A stretch of 64,000 bases of DNA, taken from assembly GCA_002070955.1 (NCBI GenBank), contig MWEK01000003.1, positions 145,069 through 209,068 of the forward strand, read 5' to 3'. How positions within the stretch are numbered: position 1 is the first letter of the stretch; each line of letters starts with the position of its first letter. A model generated the notes under the pieces. The model worked only from the letters and a program-made list of their open reading frames with translations. It did not search any database and was not told the origin of the DNA. Source of the DNA: Planctomycetes bacterium ADurb.Bin069 (GTDB lineage: Bacteria > Planctomycetota > UBA8108 > UBA8890 > UBA8898). A program made the translations under genes and the position numbers. This document shows, in pieces, positions 54,030 to 61,444 of the stretch.

Positions 54030-56399
54030 ATGCGAACCAGGTCGTCTGTCTCGATCTTTATGTTGTACCTTGTGGCGTGCGCTCTTCTGCCGATGGTGGT
54101 TCGAGGGCAAACGCCTGACGTGGGAGCGTGGGTCTCGCAGCGCATGCTCGACGGGCTCGCGCCCACGGTTGCCATGGAACGGCAGGCGGCAGTCGCCAAG
54201 GCGCTTCAGGATTACCCCGGCAGCCTCGAGGTCTTCCTTCTGGGGCTTGCCAGCCGCTCGTATCTTGAGGATGCGTGGACGAATCCGGGCAGCGTGCTGC
54301 TGGTTCCCCTGAATCCCGCCACTCCGGGGAGTAACACCTGGGTTGCCGGTCGCACAGCGGGCTGGAACTTCGCGCCTGAGGGACCCATCGAGATCATGAT
54401 AGACGGCGGCGGGTACGAATGCCGGTTTGCCGGGTACGTGAGTCCTCTTCTGCTCGACATGAACGGCGATGGAGCCGCCGGCGTCGATGGCGGGGTCTGG
54501 CAGCCGCACCCCGGCGGCGACCTGAAGGCCGCTCATCTTGTTCCCTTCGATATCGACGGCGATGGCTTCGTCGAACTCACCGAATGGGTGAACGAGACCG
54601 ATGGGTTGCTCGTGCTTCCCGAGGAGCCCGGCAAGGTGGTTTTTGATGCCATGATGGGGCTTACCTGGTCCGGACCGCTGAGCGGCAGAGATCTGCTCGG
54701 CACGGCAGGCGGGTGGCGAAACGGCTTCGAGAAGCTCGCTGGACGTGACGACGACTGTGACGGAATGATTGCGGGGAAGGAACTCAATGGGCTCTACATC
54801 TGGATCGATGGCAACCGAAATGCCGCGATCGATCCCCGCGAGCTCACGACGCTCGCGGATCGCGCGATCACGGCATTGAAGCTGCCGGCGCCGGGGCAGG
54901 GCTCATCGACGTTCGCACGCGAGGGGTCCACGTTTGCATGGTGGGATTGGTGGCCCAATTACCTGTCGGTGAAGAAGCTCCCCGCGGCGGGAACGGTGAC
55001 GCCACCGGAGCGACTCTGGCTCGAGGCGCGCCTCTTGCCGGGCAATGTCCTCCCGTACTTCTACTCGCTGCCCTTTGACGAGGAAGGGTGGGTAACGCGC
55101 GGCACTCTGGAGAACATCGGCATCGACTGGAACTCCGTGCAGCTCCTTGCCGCGGCCCCCGACGGCTCGAGCCTGATTCTCTACGATCGCGAAACGGAGC
55201 CCGCTGCCATCGCGGAGGGATTGGCCATTCGTCTGTGGGTTCTCAGGAAGAGCGCGGATGGGCTCAGGGGGCGGAGAATTCCCTTGCCGCTCGTCGAGAT
55301 CATCCAGGCCGTCTTCGAAACCACGGAGAGCATAATCATCATTGGAGACGCGGGTGCGCGGATGATGCACGTGGATCTGGCAACCGAGGAGCGGGCACTG
55401 TACGACAGGCCCGCGGCAGGTATGGGCGGATTCCGGGCGGGTCCTCTGGCGATGCGCAGCGGCCGCGACATTCTGCTCACGGGATATTTCTACAACGGCA
55501 AGGACGAGGCATCCCGGAACATGATCGCCCGCTACGATAGGCTGCCCCTCGGCGCATCGCTCGTGCCGGTCGGCGATCTAGATGCCGTCGAGGAGACGGT
55601 CCGCGGCCTCGGCAAACTCGCCATGAGGTTCGTCGTATCGAAAGAAACAGCGTTCTTTCTCGTCGAGGACGCACGTGATGGCGCGCTCGGCGTCGCGGCG
55701 TACGACCGGGGCGAGGCGAAGCTCATCGAGACGGGCGTGAGGCTAGGCGTTCTGACGGCATGCGGAACGCGAGTCCTCTATCTGAGCGAGGGCGATGGGT
55801 CCCGGCCGGCAGAAGCCGTGGTGTACGACATCGCGACGCGGGAACGATTCTCACTCGGCCGCGGCGACTACCTGTATCCCTATCTCGAAGACGGCGGCCG
55901 CAATGCCGTCCTGAGTACGATCGACTGGCGATCGGGCGCCATGACATTCTCCAAAGCCGCCGTCGGAAGCAAGAGCGCTCTCGTTCCTTTCTTCGCCGCG
56001 CCCGGCATTGGCGCGGTGCGCGTCTCCCAGGATGGCGCCTTTTTCGCCTATCTGGGGCCGCGCGGGCTTTACTACCACCCGATCGCGGACATCCGGGCGG
56101 TTCCGTTCGTGCGCGGCAATGCCAACGCATCGCCGCTGGAGAGCGGCGACCTGCGGGATTCGATCGACATCGCGGACGCGGTTTTTCTGTTGAGCTACCT
56201 TTTTGCCAGTGGAGAGAACCCGCCGTGCGCCGACGCGGCCGATGCAAATGACAGCGGCGAGATCGACATTGCCGACGCCGTGACGGTGCTGGGGTACCTT
56301 TTCACGAACGGCGGCCCGCTTCCCGAACCTTTCAGCGCGTGCGGTTTCGATTCGACTCTCGACGGACTCGACTGCGCATCGTTTCCGCCGTGCCCCTGA
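54030..56399 (+). CDS. Secreted EF-hand and dockerin protein, unknown function
   Basis: 789 residues from the ATG after AAAGGTGGAG. The signal is VSIFMLYLVACALLPMVVRG. Four EF-hand-type calcium loops lie at about 143-154 (DMNGDGAAGVDG), 174-185 (DIDGDGFVELTE), 240-251 (DDDCDGMIAGKE) and 260-271 (DGNRNAAIDPRE). A long middle region (about 350-690) alternates strands and DRxT/ARYDR-like turns, reminiscent of a propeller of six or seven blades. The end carries two dockerin loops (RDSIDIADAVFLL, DANDSGEIDIADAVTVL). GC is lower than its neighbours and it lies between IS remnants, so recent acquisition is plausible. No catalytic residues are recognised. Confidence 0.78.
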   Translation: MRTRSSVSIFMLYLVACALLPMVVRGQTPDVGAWVSQRMLDGLAPTVAMERQAAVAKALQDYPGSLEVFLLGLASRSYLEDAWTNPGSVLLVPLNPATPGSNTWVAGRTAGWNFAPEGPIEIMIDGGGYECRFAGYVSPLLLDMNGDGAAGVDGGVWQPHPGGDLKAAHLVPFDIDGDGFVELTEWVNETDGLLVLPEEPGKVVFDAMMGLTWSGPLSGRDLLGTAGGWRNGFEKLAGRDDDCDGMIAGKELNGLYIWIDGNRNAAIDPRELTTLADRAITALKLPAPGQGSSTFAREGSTFAWWDWWPNYLSVKKLPAAGTVTPPERLWLEARLLPGNVLPYFYSLPFDEEGWVTRGTLENIGIDWNSVQLLAAAPDGSSLILYDRETEPAAIAEGLAIRLWVLRKSADGLRGRRIPLPLVEIIQAVFETTESIIIIGDAGARMMHVDLATEERALYDRPAAGMGGFRAGPLAMRSGRDILLTGYFYNGKDEASRNMIARYDRLPLGASLVPVGDLDAVEETVRGLGKLAMRFVVSKETAFFLVEDARDGALGVAAYDRGEAKLIETGVRLGVLTACGTRVLYLSEGDGSRPAEAVVYDIATRERFSLGRGDYLYPYLEDGGRNAVLSTIDWRSGAMTFSKAAVGSKSALVPFFAAPGIGAVRVSQDGAFFAYLGPRGLYYHPIADIRAVPFVRGNANASPLESGDLRDSIDIADAVFLLSYLFASGENPPCADAADANDSGEIDIADAVTVLGYLFTNGGPLPEPFSACGFDSTLDGLDCASFPPCP

Positions 56400-56417
56400 A
56401 GCGCGGCCGCGGAATTG

Positions 56418-57917
56418 GTAACCGTTCACGGTTTTCCCTGAATTTCTGGAAACGTCTAGACTTCCACAGCTCCGCGTAGTATACCGGGCGCCGTGCACGA
56501 CAAGGACATTCCGATTCAACAACTGAAGCGCGAGAATGCGCTCCTGAGAGAAACGCTCGCGAATCTGACAGCGGAACGGACCGCCATGGTGGCGAAGATC
56601 GCGGCGCTGGCGGCAAAGATCGCACGCCTGACACGTAACTCGAGCACAAGCTCGAAGCCGCCGTCGTCGGACATCGTCAAGCCTCCGCCGTTCGGGATAT
56701 CGGGGAAACAGCAGAAGCGAAGCCCCGGCGGACAGCCTGGGCACGCGAGGCATAAACGAACCGCGTTTCCACCCGAGCACATCGACCGTGTGAAGACGTA
56801 CGAGCTGACCAGAAAAAAGCCAGAGGTCTTCGACCGCTCCGCGAGTGGTCCGTGGTTCAACAGGCAGCCCTCGCCGACCGTCCTCTGCTCGTGACCGAGC
56901 ACCGCGCTCGCAAGTACTTGGACCGCCGCACGGACCGTGTCGTGTAGGCGCCGATGCCGATCGCGGTTCCTGCCGGGGGGTCATAGGACCGAAGCTCGCA
57001 GCGGCGGTCGCGTTCTTGAAATGGAAATGTCACGTCTCCTATGCCTGCATCCAAGCGTTCCTCGGTGAAGTGTTTCAGCTCCCGGTGAGCTCCGGGGAAC
57101 TAGATGGTTCCAGCAGATGTCCGGCGCGCTTGCGCAGCCCTATACTGAACTTCGCGGGGCGTTTCCCGCGCAACCGCATCTTGGCGCAGACCAGATCGGC
57201 CATCCGGGAGCGGGCAAGAATCGGTGGGCATGGTGTTTCAGGGCCGACGACTTCACCGTGTTCCACATCGCTCCTTCGCGTGGATCGAGGGTTCTGCGGG
57301 ACATTCGCACGGAAACATTCGAGGGGGTGATCGGCTGCGACTTTTTTTCGGCCTCCGTGAAATTCATGGGCAATGCTTCAGTCACCGTGCCGTTTTGCAT
57401 GGCGCATCTGATTCGCGGAATTCGGTTCCTCATTGAGCACCCCGACGAGGAGCTCGCTCGTTGGGGCCGCAAACTCCTTGCATGCATGAGGACCCTCTTC
57501 AAGGCACGAAGGGGAACGGCTCGGAGAGGCGGCCTATCTGCGGCGGGCACATCGTGTTCTGAAGAAAATCCCGGCCATTGTTCGGCTTCCGCCTCCGTGC
57601 ACGGAAGTGCACACGCTTGCACAACGCTTCATAGGGAAGAGGGCCGACAACTATTTCGCCTTCCTGACCATGCCCGGTGTCGAGCCCGCCAACAACCTCA
57701 CCGAGCAGGCGCTTCGGCCCCTGGTTATCGATCAGCGAACCACCCGGGGTACACGCAGCCAGGCCGGCCGCGGCTGGCACGAACGCATATGGAGCGTCAT
57801 TACGCCGTGCCGTCAACAAGGCCAGAGCGTCTTCAAATACCTTGTCGCTGCGGCCGAGGCGCATCTGCAACGTCAGGCGCCTCCCTCGCTTCTATCCGCG
57901 AAATCGTGAACGGTTAC
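56418..57917 (+). mobile_element. IS66-family insertion sequence, 1.5 kb, inactivated
   Basis: The ends form inverted repeats: GTAACCGTTCACGGTTT at the left and GTAACCGTTCACGATTT read inward from 57917, 16 of 17 matching. Inside is a single IS66 transposase gene with frameshifts. The eight bases flanking each end (56410-56417 and 57918-57925) do not match, so the expected 8-bp target duplication is missing. It carries no tnpA/tnpB accessory genes. Confidence 0.8.
56493..57909 (+). pseudogene. IS66 transposase, frameshifted
   Basis: Pieces in alternating frames rebuild a single IS66 TnpC-like protein. 56493-56894 gives the leucine-zipper N-terminus (LLRETLANLTAERTAMVAK) and NSSTSSKPPSSD; about 56970-57110 gives GPKLAAAVAFLKWKCHVSYA; about 57150-57510 gives the DDE core (ADQIGH, VFHIAPSRGSRV, GVIGCDFFSASVKF); 57607-57909 gives VEPANNLTEQALRPLVIDQRTTRGTRSQAGR with the final Glu. 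At least three frame changes are needed, so it is not functional, although the catalytic Asp, Asp and Glu survive. A GTG at 56493 was the likely start. Confidence 0.85.
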
Positions 57918-57999
57918 CGCGGTGCTCCCCCCGTCGTGGCGCCATGGCCGCTTGGAGGAAGGGCCGGCAACGCAGGGTGTGCCCGGGCGCACCGCCTTA

Positions 58000-59592
58000 C
58001 TACGCCCGAGAGATATCGTCCCAGGCGATACCGATCTTCCCGATCGCGTAGCCCACTTCCCGCAGGTAATCGCCATAGCCGGTCATCCAGTGGAAGCCGG
58101 GCATATGCCGGGCCAGCACGTCGTCGGAGCATTCGTAGCGGATGTCGATCTGGGACCGGCAGATGGGCAGGAAGGGCGCCGTGTCGACCTTGGCCAACAG
58201 GCCGGTCCAGCGCTCGGACTTGAAGTCCGGCACGATGTTCGTGATGACTTGGCCCGGCGTCATTTCCACTTTGGGCGCGGCGCCGTAGTCCGATTCGAAA
58301 TGCGTCATGATCCGCGCGGGCTCCAGGTGCCGGCCGTTCATCCGCCGCGGCGCGGAACAATGCGCCAGGGTGATGATTTGATCGTGCGGATAGGTGGGGT
58401 CGTTCATGAAGACCGGCCGCCCCGAGATATTGGCCAACAGGATTCCGGCGGGAACCACCACGAAATCCGATTCGCAGTAGGCCTGATAGCCCGCATCGTT
58501 GAGCAGGCTCAAGGTCAAACATGCCGACGTTTCCGCGATCGGCATGATGGTGCTCATGCAGTCGTTGATCGTCAGCGCGCGGCAACCGGCCTCGGCAATG
58601 ATCCTGTGGAACACCTGTTCCAACAGGAAGGCGTTGTCGATGAAACTCTGCGCCGTCTCGACGGTGGTGCCGGGCAGTTTCACATAAGCCGCGGCCCGCT
58701 GCCGGGCCAGTTCGACCGCCGCCTCGTCGCGCTTGGCGGCAAGGATCAACTTGCGCAGGTCGTCATAGGACAGGGTCTGGATGTCCAGGTTCCATTTCGC
58801 CCGCACGAGATCCGGCACTACGCCCCTGGGCTGCGCCCATGCGCTCGGGCCTCCCACCGCGACGACCCGATTCCCCAGCGTGCTGTGCAGCCCGCACAGC
58901 GACCGCAGGCGCCAGAGGACTTCGTCCAGCGAGTCGACCACCACATCCTCATAGCCGATCGATTTGGTGGCCAGCGTGTCCGTGTGCTGGTGCAGGAACC
59001 GCGCCATCGCGCCTTCGTACCAGTAGTACAAGGGTCCCGACCGGTGCCGCACGAAGAAAACGACGTGCTTGCCCAGCGCATCGATCTGATTCACGTTCGA
59101 CATCAGGTTGTCGCCCCCGTCGCCGGCCGAGTAGAACAGGAGCGCGTCGGCCTTCCGGATGTCGTCCATGTGGGCCGCCAGTTCGTCCTTCGTGCGCATG
59201 CTGGCCAACGGCAGGAAGCTCAACGGGAAATCGGCCTTCGCCAGAAGCTGATCCAGCTCGCCCCGGATGCGCCCTTCTTCGTCGCGCACATCCCTCTCGG
59301 TCTCGATCCCGCCCCAATTGCGCCAACTGGTCATGGGGGTGCGCTGCGGCTTGGGATAGGTGAAGATCGGCTTGACCACCAGCGTCCGGCGCTGCGGCGG
59401 TTCGGCAGCCTGCGCGGATGACGGCGTCGCCCAGGACAAGCCGGTCAAGGTCGTGCCCAGCAACCCCAGGCCCCCGGCCGCCGCGAGGAATTCCCGGCGC
59501 GTCGCGCCTTCCCCCGGAGCATGCGGAGCCTGGCCACAGGGACAACAACCGGCGCGGATCGGTCCTCGGGAACGGAAATCGCGGGAATTCAT
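58000..59592 (-). CDS. Tat-exported L-fucose/arabinose isomerase-fold protein
   Basis: 530 residues from the ATG at 59592 with AAAGGTG upstream. A Tat signal (TRREFLAAAGGLGLLG) precedes a fucose-isomerase-like two-domain fold: FLPLASMRTKDELAAH, ADALLFYSAGDGGD, VDSLDEVLWRLRSLCGL, then INDCMSTIMPIAETSACLTL, CESDFVVVPAGILLANISG and ITLAHCSAPRRMNG. The Glu/Asp/His set of the isomerase metal centre is partly visible (CESD, DPTYPHD, AHCSAP). Isomerases of this fold are normally cytosolic, so export is notable and may indicate a non-isomerase role. It stands right after the IS66 element. Confidence 0.78.
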   Translation of the reverse strand: MNSRDFRSRGPIRAGCCPCGQAPHAPGEGATRREFLAAAGGLGLLGTTLTGLSWATPSSAQAAEPPQRRTLVVKPIFTYPKPQRTPMTSWRNWGGIETERDVRDEEGRIRGELDQLLAKADFPLSFLPLASMRTKDELAAHMDDIRKADALLFYSAGDGGDNLMSNVNQIDALGKHVVFFVRHRSGPLYYWYEGAMARFLHQHTDTLATKSIGYEDVVVDSLDEVLWRLRSLCGLHSTLGNRVVAVGGPSAWAQPRGVVPDLVRAKWNLDIQTLSYDDLRKLILAAKRDEAAVELARQRAAAYVKLPGTTVETAQSFIDNAFLLEQVFHRIIAEAGCRALTINDCMSTIMPIAETSACLTLSLLNDAGYQAYCESDFVVVPAGILLANISGRPVFMNDPTYPHDQIITLAHCSAPRRMNGRHLEPARIMTHFESDYGAAPKVEMTPGQVITNIVPDFKSERWTGLLAKVDTAPFLPICRSQIDIRYECSDDVLARHMPGFHWMTGYGDYLREVGYAIGKIGIAWDDISRA

Positions 59593-59695
59593 GGGGCAAC
59601 ACCTTTCACAGAGGGTTTCAGGGTTCCATTGCGTATCGCGGAAAGACTCCGACTTGAAAGCGGCGCCTGCAGTTTGCATGGCCCTGCCGGCCCGT

Positions 59696-59701
59696 ATTGT
59701 A
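59696..59701 (-). promoter_or_regulatory. Putative -10 box for the exported isomerase-fold gene
   Basis: TACAAT on the minus strand with CTCACA 17 nt upstream (four of six -35 matches), about 104 nt before the ATG. Confidence 0.45.
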
Positions 59702-59880
59702 CACGCGATTGGATAGAATGTGAGTCTCCGGCAAGCATGCGTGGGTCGTAGAATTCTCCGTAATCTTGGGCAGAGATGCGCGCGGGCGTCGGACTGCGAC
59801 GAGTCGCCTCTACGACGGCTCACCTTCGCTCTCTCGCCCCTCGCCTGCCACCGAGGCCACCGCTTCAGATCGTCTGCCGT

Positions 59881-61098
59881 CTATCTGAAATTGTCGCCGT
59901 AGAACCGGCTGACGTCGAAGGTGATCTCCGGCTCCTTCTCCGCCCGATTGGTGACCAGCACGTCCATGTGCTTCTCCTCCTTCGAGATGAGCCTCTGTCC
60001 TCTGGACGTGAGGCCCCACATGGCAAGGCATTGGTACTCCTCGTTGACGCTGTTGGCCACGTACGGCTCGGTCCACCGTGGGGGAGGCGCCGCCTTCAGG
60101 TGCTCGAGCTTGCCCGGCTTGAATGCCGGTGCGTCGAAGCCGATCCGGCCGGCGGTTCCCTTCGGCTGCCACGGCTCTCCGATGCCTTTGGCCATCGCCG
60201 GACTCTCGGCCACCGTGATGGCCCCGTCTTTCTGCACGGTGATTGAGAGCTTCTCCACAATGTTCGCGCGCTGTCCCGCGACGATGGTGTCGTCCCTCGC
60301 CGCGCCCGCTCGCGTCTTCCCCGGACTGAGAATGTTGTGCGAAAACCCTTCCGCGCCCTTCGAGTCGGCCGCCGTCCGCGCGCATTCGTGAAGGATATTG
60401 TTTCTAACCGCCAGGTTCATGATTCTGCCCGAGAGGTCGATCGCGGGACCACTGCTTCGCACGAACACCGAATGCCTGATCCGGGGGCCCTCCTCGAGGT
60501 TGACTGCCCGAACGCACGTCGCCTGGGCGCAGAAGAGGCTATTGCGGATATAGGGAGCACTCGCGTCGCAGGCGATGCCGAGCTTCCCCCGCATGAAGAG
60601 GCACCCCCAGACCGTCGGGGCGGTCTTCCTGCTGCACTCAATGCCGGTCTCGCAGTCGATAAAGCTCGAGCACACTACGTCGCACAGCGGCGAACCTTCG
60701 AAGATGATCCCCTTGGACAGGTTCTCGAACCGGCAGCCTTCTATGCGCAGCGAGTGGAGGCCGGCCTTGAGACCGATCCTGGTCTTCTTGTTTCCTATGA
60801 CGACGAGATTCCTGATGACGACCTCTTCTCCGGCCAGCGAGATCGCCGTCTCGAGGCTTCCGGTGATGATGGATTTCATCGACGGCGCGCCCTGGATCGT
60901 CACGCCAGACGTGATGCTGAAAGACCCCGAGTAGGTCCCGTCCTTCAGAACGACGACATCCCCTTTCCCGGCGCCTTTCAGCGCCTTGACAAGCGTGTCC
61001 TTGCCCGGGGAGACGGGAATCTCCTTCGCGAATGCGCCGGTCCAGAGGAGGAGGTAGGCGGCGAGCGACAGGAGTTGCCGAGTAGTGCTGCGTTCCAT
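59881..61098 (-). CDS. Secreted right-handed beta-helix protein
   Basis: 405 residues from the ATG at 61098 (GGAGG upstream). The signal is LLSLAAYLLLWTGAFA. IPVSPGKDTLVKALKGAGKGD, VVVLKDGTYSGSF and ITSGVTIQGA form the typical opening of a pectate-lyase-like parallel beta-helix; the following coils repeat hydrophobic strands with Asn/Gly turns (VVIRNLVVIGN, SLRIEGCRFENLS, CSSFIDCETGIEC, CLFMRGKLGIAC). The last ~130 residues are a separate tail. No lyase residues are identified; it probably binds or cuts surface polysaccharide. GC is lower than the window average. Confidence 0.8.
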   Translation of the reverse strand: MERSTTRQLLSLAAYLLLWTGAFAKEIPVSPGKDTLVKALKGAGKGDVVVLKDGTYSGSFSITSGVTIQGAPSMKSIITGSLETAISLAGEEVVIRNLVVIGNKKTRIGLKAGLHSLRIEGCRFENLSKGIIFEGSPLCDVVCSSFIDCETGIECSRKTAPTVWGCLFMRGKLGIACDASAPYIRNSLFCAQATCVRAVNLEEGPRIRHSVFVRSSGPAIDLSGRIMNLAVRNNILHECARTAADSKGAEGFSHNILSPGKTRAGAARDDTIVAGQRANIVEKLSITVQKDGAITVAESPAMAKGIGEPWQPKGTAGRIGFDAPAFKPGKLEHLKAAPPPRWTEPYVANSVNEEYQCLAMWGLTSRGQRLISKEEKHMDVLVTNRAEKEPEITFDVSRFYGDNFR

Positions 61099-61104
61099 GG
61101 GCAC

Positions 61105-61444
61105 CTCCGCACCTTCGTTGTACTCACGGTCCGCCGTGCCTGCAAGAGACGCTCACGCCCCGGGCGTGAGCCCGTGATCGTGGATCTCCTTGCAGAGCGC
61201 CGTCGGAGCCATAGGGACTCTGGATCAGGTTCACATCGACTGGGAGCCTATTGCTCCAGCTCGCCGCGGTCAATGGACGGCCGGCAGCCCCGCCGTCCCA
61301 CTCGCCCCAGCTCGCCTCGAAGCCCCAGCTCGTCAGTTTTCGCCATTACTGGAATTGAAGCTGTCACCTTCGCCACGCACGCATGGGAAATGCCGTTCGC
61401 GTTTTCATTATCCACTAGCGTAATCGCGGGCGGCGCCGGCGTTG
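61105..61444. other. Intergenic region, possible mobile-element relic
   Basis: 340 bp between two same-strand genes. A block at 61335-61425 is distinctly AT-richer and contains TGGAATTGA (61350s), which also occurs in the repeats at the window's right edge. A short minus-strand open frame starting near 61450 has no ribosome site and overlaps the neighbouring 3' end; it is not called. Confidence 0.35.
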
